A stretch of 64,000 nt of DNA from Streptantibioticus parmotrematis (GTDB lineage Bacteria; Actinomycetota; Actinomycetes; Streptomycetales; Streptomycetaceae). The first letter of the stretch is position 1. Every line of letters begins with the position of its first letter. The DNA lies in the NCBI RefSeq assembly GCF_019890615.1, contig NZ_JAINVZ010000012.1:124001-188000 (forward strand), in the 5' to 3' direction. Made by a program: the position numbers and the translations under genes. Positions 33,014-41,518 of the stretch are shown piece by piece. The notes beneath the pieces were generated by a model. It saw nothing but the letters and a program-made list of their open reading frames with translations, was not told where the DNA came from and searched no databases.

Positions 33014-34870
33014 TTGTCTTCGCGGTACTCGCGACGTTCGTCGCGTCCGGCGGTGCTGGCCGCCGTCTGTGCGGCGGTACTCGGGCTCACCGGGGCGCAG
33101 GCGTCCGCCGCGCCTGCGGCCCACCACACCTCCGGAGCCTCCGCTTCCGTCCACCACGCCCCCGCCGCCGACCCCGGGGCCAAGGCGCGCGCCGCCGCCT
33201 CGTACTGGACGGCGCAGCGGATGGCGAACGCCCGCCCGCTGGACGCGCGGACCGGCGGCATGCGGCCGATGACGCCGAAGGGCGCGGGCGTCCCGCAGGG
33301 GACGTTCTTCAAGGGCACGCCCCTGGTCGGCACGTTCTTCGGCTCCGACGGCCCCACCGGCACCGACTGGACCTGCACCGGCAGCGTCATCGACACCCCG
33401 GTGCGCGACGTCATCCTCACCGCCGCCCACTGCGGCCTGGGCATCCACGCCAACTACGTCTTCGTGCCGGACTTCGTGATGGGCGCGGCGCCCGACAAGC
33501 AGCCGTACGGCATCTTCCCCGTGCAGCAGGTCTACATCGACCCGCGCTACACCCCCGACCCGGGCTCGCACACCACCAAGGGCCCCACCTCCGACCTGGA
33601 CACGGCGTTCGCGACGCTGGCGCCCAACCAGAACGGGCAGCAGGTTCAGGACGCGGTCGGCGGCGGGCTGACGTTCACCGAGCCCACCACGTACGACAAC
33701 CCGCAGGTGACCGTCGTCGGCTACCCCGGCTACGGGCACAACCCGAACGGGTCGGCCATCAAGTGCACGGTGCCGACGACCCAGTTGCCCGGCTTCCGGC
33801 AGATGTCGATGACCTGCGGCGGCTACTACGGCGGTGTCTCCGGCAGCCCGTGGATCACCGACTACGCGGACGGCGCGACCTCCGGCCACGTCATCGGCGA
33901 CCTCGGCGGCTACAACGGTGGCGGTAACGACAGCGACGTCGACTACATCAGCTACGGCACGTACTTCGGTTCCGACGCCGCCGCGCTGCTGGCCCGCGCG
34001 GTCGCGGGAACGCAGCAGCCGCCCACGCCGCTGCCCCCGTACACCGGTCTCCCGCCGAAGCTGCCCGGCGGCGCGGCGCTGTGGAAGCACGCCAAGCTGC
34101 TGGCGTCCGGCGACTTCACCGGCGACCACCACGGCGACCTGGTCGTGGTGTGGGACGACGGCGAGGTCACCCTCTACCCCGGCGACGGCAACGGCGGCTT
34201 CCTGCCGGAGAAGCAGCTCATGGCGCCCAACGCCACGTGGAAGCAGGCGGTCACCATCACGTCCGGCGACTTCGCGGGCAACGACCAGTACGACCTGATG
34301 GTGCGCTGGGCCGACGGTCACCTCGGCCTCTTCCCCGACGTCGGCTCGTCGGGCCTCGGCCACGAGACCGTGCTGGCGAAGCCGGGGCCGGTGTGGAAGA
34401 ACGCCGCGCAGATCGCCGGTGGCCGGTTCCACGCGGGCAGTTACGTCACCGACCTGCTGGTGCGCTGGGCCAGCGGCGAGGTCGACGTCTACACCGGTGT
34501 CGGCGCCAACACCCTCGGAACCAGGCACCAGTTGCTCGCCGCCAACGCCACGTGGAGGTCCGCGACGTCGGTGACGGCCGGCCGCTTCGGCGCCGCGAAC
34601 GCGGACTGGGACGTGACCGTGCGCTGGGTGGACGGCGAGGTCGACGTCTACCCGGCCACCTCGCAGTCCGGCCTGGGACCCCAACACCGCCTGCTCAACC
34701 CCAACGCCCGCTGGAAGTCCGCCGCGGCGACGACGGTCGGCGCGTACACGGCCGACACCTCCGCCGACGACATCCTCACCCGCTGGCCGGACGGCTCGGC
34801 CAGCCTCTTCCAGGACACCACTCCGGCCACCTTGGGCAGCGAGCAGTCACTGGTCCTGCCGGGAACGTGA
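33014..34870 (+). CDS. Secreted trypsin-like serine protease with FG-GAP/VCBS-like repeats
   Basis: 618 residues. Signal peptide (SRRSSRPAVLAAVCAAVLGL, cleavage near ASA-AP), His-rich propeptide, S1 protease domain with His139 (LTAAHC), probable Asp196 (SDLDTAF) and Ser276 (GGVSGSPW), then about five 50-residue repeats of the pattern ASGDFTGDHHGDLVVVWDDG...LYPG, as in FG-GAP/VCBS beta-propeller-like domains. TTG 33014 with GGGGGAA upstream is preferred. Both it and the divergent sedolisin start with TTG. It likely degrades external protein, with the repeat domain binding surface or substrate. Confidence 0.85.
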   Translation: MSSRYSRRSSRPAVLAAVCAAVLGLTGAQASAAPAAHHTSGASASVHHAPAADPGAKARAAASYWTAQRMANARPLDARTGGMRPMTPKGAGVPQGTFFKGTPLVGTFFGSDGPTGTDWTCTGSVIDTPVRDVILTAAHCGLGIHANYVFVPDFVMGAAPDKQPYGIFPVQQVYIDPRYTPDPGSHTTKGPTSDLDTAFATLAPNQNGQQVQDAVGGGLTFTEPTTYDNPQVTVVGYPGYGHNPNGSAIKCTVPTTQLPGFRQMSMTCGGYYGGVSGSPWITDYADGATSGHVIGDLGGYNGGGNDSDVDYISYGTYFGSDAAALLARAVAGTQQPPTPLPPYTGLPPKLPGGAALWKHAKLLASGDFTGDHHGDLVVVWDDGEVTLYPGDGNGGFLPEKQLMAPNATWKQAVTITSGDFAGNDQYDLMVRWADGHLGLFPDVGSSGLGHETVLAKPGPVWKNAAQIAGGRFHAGSYVTDLLVRWASGEVDVYTGVGANTLGTRHQLLAANATWRSATSVTAGRFGAANADWDVTVRWVDGEVDVYPATSQSGLGPQHRLLNPNARWKSAAATTVGAYTADTSADDILTRWPDGSASLFQDTTPATLGSEQSLVLPGT

Positions 34871-35063
34871 ACCCGCCCCCGGCGACCTCTCGTTTCAGGC
34901 AATGAATCGGGAAAGACCCGCGTCCGGTCCCGAAACCATGCAGACAAACGTATGTGTGAATCTTTAGTGTTCCCGGCGTACTTGCTGTGAAGGCGGCGCC
35001 GGCGGCCGGACTCCCGCCCGGACGCGCCCACACGCTCATTCGCACCTGGGGGGATCAACCCGT

Positions 35064-36491
35064 ATGAGACCGAATCCGGCACGCCGTGCCGCCGCGCTCG
35101 GCGTGGCCGTGGCCGCCTCTGCGGCCTGCGCACTGACCGGCGTCACGCCCGCCGCTGCCGCGACCGCTCCGGCCGAGCCCGTGATCACCGTCCACACTCC
35201 GCTACCGGTGGCGGTGCCCACGACCTCCTCGGTGGCGTTCCAGCAGGCGGTGCAGCCGTCCCTCGACCTCACCACCACCGCGAGCAGCCTCAACGCCCAG
35301 GCGACGCTGACCATCGACGCGCGGAAGGTGGCGAAGATCGCCACCGTCACCTTCTCCGACAACTGCACGGTGCACGACTACGTGGCCAGCTGCTCGGAGA
35401 TGTTCTTCGAGAGCGGCCTGACGCCCACGATGGGGCTGGGGACCGTCACGCAGATGAGTCTGGGCCCGCGCAAGGGCGTCAAGCCGGGCGCCTCCGCCAC
35501 CTACACCGTCTCCGGTACGGCGGACACCGCGAAGATCACCGGTGCCACCGGGACGGTGCAGGCAGGCGGCGCGGCGTTCGACGAGACCCAGCCGGCGAAC
35601 CACACCGGCCTCAAGGTCGGCAGCACGGTCAGCGAGCCCATCCGCTTCACCAACCTCGGCGACCGGCCGGCCACCGCCACCGAGGTGGGCCTCGTCCTCT
35701 CGCCGGGGCTGGAGTTCGCCCAGCGGTACTCCAACTGCCATTACTCGGCCGCCTCAGGGCAGGTGTTCGAGGCGGCGCTGTGCACCTTCCCCGGCACCTT
35801 CCGTGTCGGTGAGACCGCTGAGCTGGCCGACCAGGTCAAGCTGAAGGTGGAGAGCACCGCGTACTACACCTACCTGGACACCGTCGTCGCTCCGCAAGGC
35901 GACCCGTCGCAGAGCTGGCTGACCGGCGGCCGGACCTGGAAGCAGGGCACGGGCAAGGCGCTGGGCCTCAAGGTGATCACCGCGGGGCACACCACCTCGG
36001 CGCCGCCCTCCACCGTCCAGCTCGCGGAGGCCGGTTCGCACGGCGACTACCGCATCACCAGCCTCCAGGCGGTCAACACTGCCGACTTCGCGGTCACCGG
36101 CGCGAGCGCGAAGGCCGCGCAGGGATCCACGGTCAAGCTGTCGTTCAGCATGGTCGACCACGGTCCGGCCACGATCTACGACCGCAGCGGCGAGGGCTTC
36201 GGGGTCAAGGTGACGCCGCCGCCGGGAACGACGATCGTGGGATCGTCCGCCGCCTGCCAGCCGTACACCGAGGGCGACCCGACGGTCACCGCGCACGGAC
36301 CGTACGAGTGCGGTACGGACTACCTGGTCCCGGCCGGGCACGTCTGGAACTTCTCCCTGACCCTCCGCGTCGACCAGGTCATCACCGGTGCCAAGGGTTC
36401 GGTGGCGATGGACTGGAGCCCGCAGGCCGGATGGCGCCCGCCGTTCGACCCGAACCCGAAGGATGACAGCGCGGTGCTGGCTCTCAACTGA
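35064..36491 (+). CDS. Secreted protein of unknown function with Ig-like repeats
   Basis: 475 residues. Signal peptide MRPNPARRAAALGVAVAASA with cleavage near AAA-TAP, then beta-rich modules (ATLTIDARKVAKIATVTF, SEPIRFTNLGDRPATATEVG, AAQGSTVKLSFSMVDHGPAT) resembling DUF11 or Ig-like domains, with Cys pairs suggesting disulfides (CTVHDYVASC; CHYSAAS...C; CQPY...YEC). GGGGGAT precedes ATG 35064. No catalytic motif; probably a cell-surface or matrix protein. About 190 bp upstream has no gene. Confidence 0.7.
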   Translation: MRPNPARRAAALGVAVAASAACALTGVTPAAAATAPAEPVITVHTPLPVAVPTTSSVAFQQAVQPSLDLTTTASSLNAQATLTIDARKVAKIATVTFSDNCTVHDYVASCSEMFFESGLTPTMGLGTVTQMSLGPRKGVKPGASATYTVSGTADTAKITGATGTVQAGGAAFDETQPANHTGLKVGSTVSEPIRFTNLGDRPATATEVGLVLSPGLEFAQRYSNCHYSAASGQVFEAALCTFPGTFRVGETAELADQVKLKVESTAYYTYLDTVVAPQGDPSQSWLTGGRTWKQGTGKALGLKVITAGHTTSAPPSTVQLAEAGSHGDYRITSLQAVNTADFAVTGASAKAAQGSTVKLSFSMVDHGPATIYDRSGEGFGVKVTPPPGTTIVGSSAACQPYTEGDPTVTAHGPYECGTDYLVPAGHVWNFSLTLRVDQVITGAKGSVAMDWSPQAGWRPPFDPNPKDDSAVLALN

Positions 36492-36510
36492 CCTGCCAGC
36501 AGCAGCGATT

Positions 36511-36544
36511 GAGGCCCGGCCTTGACCGCGGGGGGCCGGGCCTC
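36511..36544. terminator. Bidirectional terminator between convergent genes
   Basis: Perfect 11-bp stem GAGGCCCGGCC/GGCCGGGCCTC with 12-nt loop. Its right arm touches the stop of the convergent monooxygenase gene. Confidence 0.85.
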
Positions 36545-37748
36545 ATGCTGTTCCGTCGAGCCGTGCGGAGAAGGCCGTCGCCGATGGAACCGTGCCCACG
36601 TCGTACGTGTAGAGCCAGTCGGTCGCGCGGGCGTGGAAGTGGCGCAGGGCCAGCGGCATGACGAGGTCCTGGACGCGGCGGCGCAGCGGGCCGCCGGACT
36701 TCGCGTCGCGGTTGCCGCCTGCCGCCTTGGCCATCCGCAGCAGGCGCGGACGGCGCTCCCGGTCGTACGCGGCCAGCGCCTCGCGCGGGCTGTCCGCGCC
36801 GCCACGGGCCAGGGCCCGGGCCAGCACCACCGCGTCCTCGACCGCCATCCCGGCGCCCTGGCCCGCGCCGACGGGGTGCAGCGCGTCGCCGACCAGCACG
36901 ACCCGGTCGCCGTACCGCACGGGGACGTCGGCGAGGGTGTGCATGGGCGTCGGGCGGTCCACCCGTACCGCGTCCCGCAGGATCGCCGACGCGCGGTCCT
37001 CGCCGGCGTACAACTCCCGCAACACTTCCGGTAGTCGGGACCGTGCGGCAGGCGGCTCCGGGGCGGCGACCTGGGCCGACCACCACACCGTGCCGTCCGG
37101 CGCGGGCACGTCGAGGAACGCGCCGCGGCGGCCGAACGTCATGGTGAAGACGCCCGGTTCGAGCCCGCCGGGGGCCGACCGCGCGGACCGGGCGCCGGAG
37201 ATCCCGGAGACGGTGTACAGCCCGCAGTAGCGCGGCCTCGGTGCCCGGCCGTCCAGCGCGCCGCGGGTCACCGACCACAGGCCGTCCGCGCCGACCAGCA
37301 GGTCCGCCTCGTCGGTCGTCCCGTCCGCGAAACGAGCCCGCACGCGGTCCGCCTCCTGGTCCAGGCCGGTCAGCCTGCGGCCCGTCCCGATCCGGGCCCC
37401 GGCGTGCGACGCCCGCTCGCGCAGCGTCTCGACCAGCCTGCCGCGCATCACGGTGACGCTCGGCGACGGGTCGGACGCCCGCCTGCCGCGCGGGACCTGG
37501 CCCAGCACCTTGCCCGAGGCGGAACACAGGCGCAGGTCGGGCACCGGGAAGCCGGCCGCCCGCACGGCGTCGCCGCAGTCGAGGGCGTCCAGCGCGCGCA
37601 GGCCGTTGGAGGCCAGGCTGAGGAACGAGCCGACCTCCCCGGCCGCGTCGGCGTACGCCTCGTGGACGGTGACCTCCGCACCGATGCGGCGCAAGGCGAT
37701 GGCGCAGGTGGTTCCGGCGATCCCGCCGCCGATGACGATCGCTCGCAC
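36543..37748 (-). CDS. FAD-dependent aromatic-ring monooxygenase
   Basis: 401 residues, group A flavoprotein hydroxylase (PHBH fold): N-terminal Rossmann [19 protein letters not shown], the mid DG motif [16 protein letters not shown], and GD motif [25 protein letters not shown]. It would hydroxylate or epoxidise a small aromatic or polyketide-like substrate using NAD(P)H and O2. GTG 37748 has GGGGGAG 7 nt upstream. Divergent from a TetR regulator with palindromes between them, so the substrate is probably the regulator's ligand class. No biosynthetic cluster surrounds it; detoxification is plausible. Confidence 0.9.
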   Translation of the reverse strand: MRAIVIGGGIAGTTCAIALRRIGAEVTVHEAYADAAGEVGSFLSLASNGLRALDALDCGDAVRAAGFPVPDLRLCSASGKVLGQVPRGRRASDPSPSVTVMRGRLVETLRERASHAGARIGTGRRLTGLDQEADRVRARFADGTTDEADLLVGADGLWSVTRGALDGRAPRPRYCGLYTVSGISGARSARSAPGGLEPGVFTMTFGRRGAFLDVPAPDGTVWWSAQVAAPEPPAARSRLPEVLRELYAGEDRASAILRDAVRVDRPTPMHTLADVPVRYGDRVVLVGDALHPVGAGQGAGMAVEDAVVLARALARGGADSPREALAAYDRERRPRLLRMAKAAGGNRDAKSGGPLRRRVQDLVMPLALRHFHARATDWLYTYDVGTVPSATAFSARLDGTA

Positions 37749-37772
37749 GACACACTCCCCCGGTCGACACTC

Positions 37773-37805
37773 ACTGAACAATGATTCACTGAACTCTCGT
37801 TCAGT
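37773..37805. promoter_or_regulatory. TetR operator candidates
   Basis: ACTGAAC-TCTC-GTTCAGT (37788-37805, perfect 7-bp arms) preceded by a degenerate copy ACTGAAC-AATG-ATTCACT (37773-37790), 15 bp apart and overlapping. Located between the divergent monooxygenase and TetR genes. Confidence 0.72.
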
Positions 37806-37887
37806 TTTGCGGAGTGATAGGAAGACGTCAAGCGGGCGGGACGTCCGGCGGCGAGTGGGGAACGACCAGCGAGAAGGGGAGCGCCCG

Positions 37888-38574
37888 GTGGGAGTGCGCA
37901 AGGAGCGGGCGGCCGGGACCGAGGCGGCGCTCAAGGAGGCGGCGCGTCGGCTCTTCGTGGAGCGCGGCTTCCTCAACACGAAGATCACCGACATCACCCG
38001 CGCCGCGGGCCGCTCCACCGGTTCCTTCTACGAGCACTTCACCGGCAAGGACGACCTGCTCCAGGCGCTGATGCGGGACCTGGACGCGCAGGCCGACGAG
38101 GCGATCGGCGCCAACGAGCCGCGCCCGCAAGGACATCCGCGCGAGCACGACCTCTCCGACCGCGCCCAACTGCGGGCCCACGTGGCGGTCTTCTGGCAGG
38201 TCTACCGCGACCACCTGCCGGTCGTCGTGGCCCTCACGCAGTCCGCGCTGGCCGACCCGCCCGGTTCGGGCCGCGCCTGGCGCGAACTCGTCGAGGAGAC
38301 CGGCGACTTGCGGGCCCACTTGGAGTACATGCGCGAGCGCGGCCACACCCTGCCGGGTGAACCGCGGCTGGTCGCCGCCGCGATGGGCGCGATGCTGTCG
38401 ATGTTCGGCTACGCGGCGATGACGGCGGCGGGGGAGGGCGGGCCGGACGCCTCGGACGACGAGATCGTGGACACGTTGACCGCGCTGCTGCACGGGGGGC
38501 TGTCGTCCGGGGCGTTCCAGGCGTCCGAGGCGAGCCGTCCCTCCGGCGCGAGCCGTTCCTCCGGCGCGAGTTGA
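37888..38574 (+). CDS. TetR-family transcriptional regulator
   Basis: 228 residues. N-terminal HTH ([33 protein letters not shown], about 15-62) and a helical ligand domain. GTG 37888 follows AAGGGGAG. The C-terminus has a short repeat ([12 protein letters not shown]). It probably represses itself and the divergent monooxygenase through the overlapping palindromes at 37773-37805. The convergent methyltransferase gene ends 8 bp away. Confidence 0.92.
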   Translation: MGVRKERAAGTEAALKEAARRLFVERGFLNTKITDITRAAGRSTGSFYEHFTGKDDLLQALMRDLDAQADEAIGANEPRPQGHPREHDLSDRAQLRAHVAVFWQVYRDHLPVVVALTQSALADPPGSGRAWRELVEETGDLRAHLEYMRERGHTLPGEPRLVAAAMGAMLSMFGYAAMTAAGEGGPDASDDEIVDTLTALLHGGLSSGAFQASEASRPSGASRSSGAS

Positions 38575-38581
38575 GCGCCGC

Positions 38582-39769
38582 CTACACCCGCCAGCGTTCC
38601 CCCTCCGCGGCGTCCAGCCAGGCCCACTCGCCCTCGCGGGTCACCGTCAGGCCGAAGCGGTCCGGATCCGGGCGGCCTGCCGCGTCCCACCACTGCCAGG
38701 CCGCCGCCACCTCGTCCCACAGCCTGCGCGGGCCCGACTGGTGGACGGTGGCCTCCTTCGCGCCGCCCCTGAACAGCACCGCCGCCCAGGAACGGTCGCC
38801 GTCCAGGCCGTACCACCACACGCTGTGGTCCCCGTCCCGTTCGTCCGCCGCCCACGCGCACCGCGGTACCCGCAGTCCCGCCGCGAACGCGAACGCCCCG
38901 AAGCGGTCGGCGAATCCGTCGTCCGCGGTGAGCGTCGTCGTGGTGGCCGTCGCGCCGCCGGGGAAGCCGTCCGGCAGGTACGCCGCGTGCGGCGGCCGCG
39001 TCGTGCGCTGGCTGCGCGCCTTCATGAACTCCACCGCCCGCCGGAAACGCCCGCTCGCGGAGCGGCCGTCGGGCGCGACGGTGAGCACGACGACCGTGTC
39101 GCGGTTGGCGTAGGCCGTCCCCCACGGTGCGACGACCAGCCCGCCGGGCGCGGTCTGCTCGATCCACGCGTACGGGATGCGGCGCATGCCGCAGGTCGCG
39201 ATGGTGCGGTCGTAGGGGGCGGCGGCGGGGTGGCCCAACAGGCCGTCGGCGGTGAGGACTTGGGGGGTCAGGTCGAGGGAGCGCAGGGCGGTGCGGGCGC
39301 GGTCCGCCACGGCGGCGTCCACTTCTACGCTCGTCACGCCACGGCCGCCCAGGCGGTACGCCATCAGGCCCGCCGTCCAGCCCGTCCCTGTGCCGATCTC
39401 CAGCACCCGCATGCCGTCGGCCGGCGCGAGGTCGTCCAGCATCCGGAAGACGACGGAGGGCATGGACGACGACGAGGTGGCGACCCTTCCCGGCGCCGGT
39501 CCTTCGTGCGCGCCGTCGTCCCACTGCGTGGTGATCGGCACGTCGCGGTCGGCGTGGGCGTACCAGGCGTCCGGGTCGGCGCGCCGGTCCACCGTGGTGC
39601 TGGCGCCGGTCGCCATGTCGTACGGCCACATCACGTCGGGCAGGAACGCGGCCCGGTCGACCGCCTCGAAGGCGGGCACCCACTCCTGGCCCAGGGCGCC
39701 CGAGGCGCGCAGGGCGCGGCCCAGCTCCTGCCGGGTGGGCCGCGCTCGCGCCGTGTCGCGCAGGGTCAC
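38582..39769 (-). CDS. PIMT-family O-methyltransferase of peptide cassette 1
   Basis: 395 residues. The N-terminal half is a protein-L-isoaspartate O-methyltransferase-like domain: ATSSSSMPSVVFRML (about 97-111, the PIMT substrate-binding segment), SAM motif I RVLEIGTGTGW (121-131), YDRTIATCGMRRIPYAWIEQ and GGLVVAPWGTAY. A C-terminal extension of about 150 residues (HQSGPRRLWDEVAAAW ... FGLTVTREGEWAWLD) is absent from housekeeping PIMT. GTG 39769 overlaps the stop of the 45-residue peptide (GTGA), arguing that the peptide is its substrate. It is clearly paralogous to 42984-44123. Related enzymes convert Asp to aspartimide in RiPPs; this role is inferred. Confidence 0.88.
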   Translation of the reverse strand: MTLRDTARARPTRQELGRALRASGALGQEWVPAFEAVDRAAFLPDVMWPYDMATGASTTVDRRADPDAWYAHADRDVPITTQWDDGAHEGPAPGRVATSSSSMPSVVFRMLDDLAPADGMRVLEIGTGTGWTAGLMAYRLGGRGVTSVEVDAAVADRARTALRSLDLTPQVLTADGLLGHPAAAPYDRTIATCGMRRIPYAWIEQTAPGGLVVAPWGTAYANRDTVVVLTVAPDGRSASGRFRRAVEFMKARSQRTTRPPHAAYLPDGFPGGATATTTTLTADDGFADRFGAFAFAAGLRVPRCAWAADERDGDHSVWWYGLDGDRSWAAVLFRGGAKEATVHQSGPRRLWDEVAAAWQWWDAAGRPDPDRFGLTVTREGEWAWLDAAEGERWRV

Positions 39770-39903
39770 TTGCGGTGCTTCCCGTCCCCCTCGGGGCTGC
39801 CGCCGTCCGGGCTCGGCGGTTCCTGCGGGGGCTGCCAGGGCTGGCCGGGGAGGCTGTCGCCGCCGTCGCCGCCGTCCGCGTGCGGCCGGATCTCGATCCT
39901 CAT
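39766..39903 (-). CDS. Putative RiPP precursor peptide 1
   Basis: 45 residues: N-terminus MRIEIRPHADGGDGGDS, then LPGQPW, then a tail PPSPDGGSPEGDGKHRK. Both start (ATGA with the 105-residue gene upstream) and stop (GTGA with the methyltransferase) overlap neighbours by 4 bp. The start MRIE, the LPGQPW block and the SPDGGSPxGDGKHRK tail recur in peptide 2 (44120-44272), likewise next to a PIMT-family gene. The tail has Asp-Gly pairs (Asp33, Asp40), the dipeptide most prone to aspartimide formation. No Cys, no signal peptide. Not in any family I can name. Confidence 0.75.
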   Translation of the reverse strand: MRIEIRPHADGGDGGDSLPGQPWQPPQEPPSPDGGSPEGDGKHRK

Positions 39904-40217
39904 GGCGTTCCCTCCTGGGGCTGGGACGGGTGGTCGTGGCTGTCGTCGTGATCGTCTTGGTCGTCGTGATCGTCTTCGTTGCCGGTGCGCGTGATCTCCG
40001 CCCACGCCACCGCCGTGTCCGTCGTGCGCGCGTGTCCGTAGCGGTCGGCGCGACGCAGGGCGTCGACCAGGGCGGTGTGCAGCGGCTCCGGGATCTCGTC
40101 GGGGACGTCGACCTCGACCCGGATGGCGTCCGGGGTCGAGGTGGTGCATGCCTCGGTGCCGGTCGCGGCCGCCAGCAGTGCGGCGACCTCGCGGGCGCGG
40201 GCTTCGGGTGAACGCAC
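39900..40217 (-). CDS. Hypothetical protein with Asp/His-rich tail, cassette 1
   Basis: About 105 residues from GTG 40217 (GGGGA 6 nt upstream; an ATG at 40253 has no ribosome site). The body (EVAALLAAATGTEACTTSTP, VEVDVPDEIPEPLHTALVDA) looks globular; the C-terminus is a run of Asp and His (NEDDHDDQDDHDDSHDH) that could bind metal. It overlaps the peptide gene by 4 bp and is divergent from a GntR gene. No counterpart precedes cassette 2. Function unknown; a peptide-binding or immunity-type partner is conceivable. Confidence 0.65.
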   Translation of the reverse strand: MRSPEARAREVAALLAAATGTEACTTSTPDAIRVEVDVPDEIPEPLHTALVDALRRADRYGHARTTDTAVAWAEITRTGNEDDHDDQDDHDDSHDHPSQPQEGTP

Positions 40218-40259
40218 GCATGTCCCCAGGTGAGACGGTCGGTGATCACGCATCGTAAT

Positions 40260-40273
40260 GCTGCTTAAGCAGC
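40260..40273. promoter_or_regulatory. 14-bp perfect palindrome, GntR operator candidate
   Basis: GCTGCTTAAGCAGC lies in the divergent promoter between the GntR gene (92 bp from its ATG) and peptide cassette 1 (43 bp from its first start). Confidence 0.6.
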
Positions 40274-40364
40274 TTGTACCTGATGCAGTAGCTTTGTCAA
40301 CGGAGCAAAGGCACCCAAGAGCGCACCAACCGGTAGACGGCACACGGCAGTCGGGAGACGGCGG

Positions 40365-41087
40365 ATGGCACGCGAGGCCCCCTACCTCGAAGTCGCCGAG
40401 GCCCTGCGCGCCCGGGTCAGGGGCGGGGAGTGGGCCACCGGCGAACGCCTGCCGTCACGCGCCCGCCTCGCCGAGGAGTACGGCGTCGGACGGAACGTGA
40501 CGCAGCGCGCGGTCGACCTGCTCATCGTCGAAGGCCTGCTGGAGGGCCGGGCGGGCTCCGGCACGTACGTGCGCGAACCGCGCGAGCGCCACCGGATGGT
40601 GCGGACCCGCGGCGAGGGCGGCCCGGGCCCCGGCGCGGCCTGGGAGGTGCACAGCGACGCGCGCGTCCCGGCCCCGGCGGACATCGCGCGCAGGCTCAAG
40701 GTCGCGGAGGGCGACCCGTGCGTACGGACGCGCTACGAGTTCGTCGCCGACCACCAGCCGGTGCACCTGTCGGTGAGCTGGGAGCCGATGGGGCTCACCG
40801 GCGCCACGCCCATCGTGCTGCCGGAACTCGGCCCGATGAAGGGCAAGGGCGTGGTGGCGCGGATGCGCAGCATCGGCGTGGAGATCGCCCGGGCGGTGGA
40901 GATCCCCCGCCCCGCGCGGGCCACCGCGACGGAGGCCGCGTTGCTCGGCATCACCCCCGGTGACCTGTTGCTGCACATCGAGCGCACGTACTACGCGACG
41001 GACGGCCGCCCGGTGGAGACGGCCGACATCACGGTGCCGGACCTGCGGCTGGAGATCGCGTACGAGATCGGTCTCGGGCACGGCTGA
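40365..41087 (+). CDS. GntR/HutC-family regulator
   Basis: 240 residues. GntR winged helix (PYLEVAEALRARVRGGEWAT ... GSGTYV, about 5-68) and UTRA domain (about 90-235: ARRLKVAEGDPCVRTRYEF, SVSWEP, LLHIERTYYATDGRPVE). ATG 40365 has GGGAG upstream. Divergent from peptide cassette 1 with a perfect palindrome between, so it likely controls that cassette and itself. Confidence 0.9.
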   Translation: MAREAPYLEVAEALRARVRGGEWATGERLPSRARLAEEYGVGRNVTQRAVDLLIVEGLLEGRAGSGTYVREPRERHRMVRTRGEGGPGPGAAWEVHSDARVPAPADIARRLKVAEGDPCVRTRYEFVADHQPVHLSVSWEPMGLTGATPIVLPELGPMKGKGVVARMRSIGVEIARAVEIPRPARATATEAALLGITPGDLLLHIERTYYATDGRPVETADITVPDLRLEIAYEIGLGHG

Positions 41088-41255
41088 GGCGGCGTGCCGC
41101 ACGGCGTCCGGCGCTGCCGTTCCGTACCTCGCCCCGGGGACCGTTCCGTACCGCGACGCAACGGCGCTCGACTCGTGACCCCGTCGCCATGGGCGGCGGA
41201 CGCGCGTAGCGCTAAGGTCGAATCCAGGACCAGGAACGATGGGGGATGGCCGTCG

Positions 41256-41507
41256 ATGGCGTCGGACGAGGCTGTGGTCGGTTGCGCGGGGGTGCTGCTC
41301 GTCGGCACCCGCGGGGCCGCCGGGCCCGGTGAGGTGCTGGTGCGGGTCCGGGGCGGATCGGAGGCGTTCCTCGCCTGGTCCGCGGAGCCGCTGCCCAAGG
41401 GAGCGAACGTCCTGGTGGTCGAGTCCCGGGGCACCCGCCAGGTCGACGTCATCGAATGGGCCGATCCGTTGGACGCGTTGGCCGGTGACACCGGCGACGC
41501 TGGTTGA
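41256..41507 (+). CDS. Small NfeD-like protein
   Basis: 83 residues (VVGCAGVLLVGTRGAAGPGE VLVRVRGGSEAF ... ANVLVVESRGTRQVDVIEW): a compact beta-barrel like the soluble OB-fold domain of NfeD proteins, without the usual membrane segments. ATG 41256. It ends 11 bp before the flotillin gene, the partner NfeD proteins usually have. Confidence 0.7.
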   Translation: MASDEAVVGCAGVLLVGTRGAAGPGEVLVRVRGGSEAFLAWSAEPLPKGANVLVVESRGTRQVDVIEWADPLDALAGDTGDAG

Positions 41508-41518
41508 GGAGACGAAGG

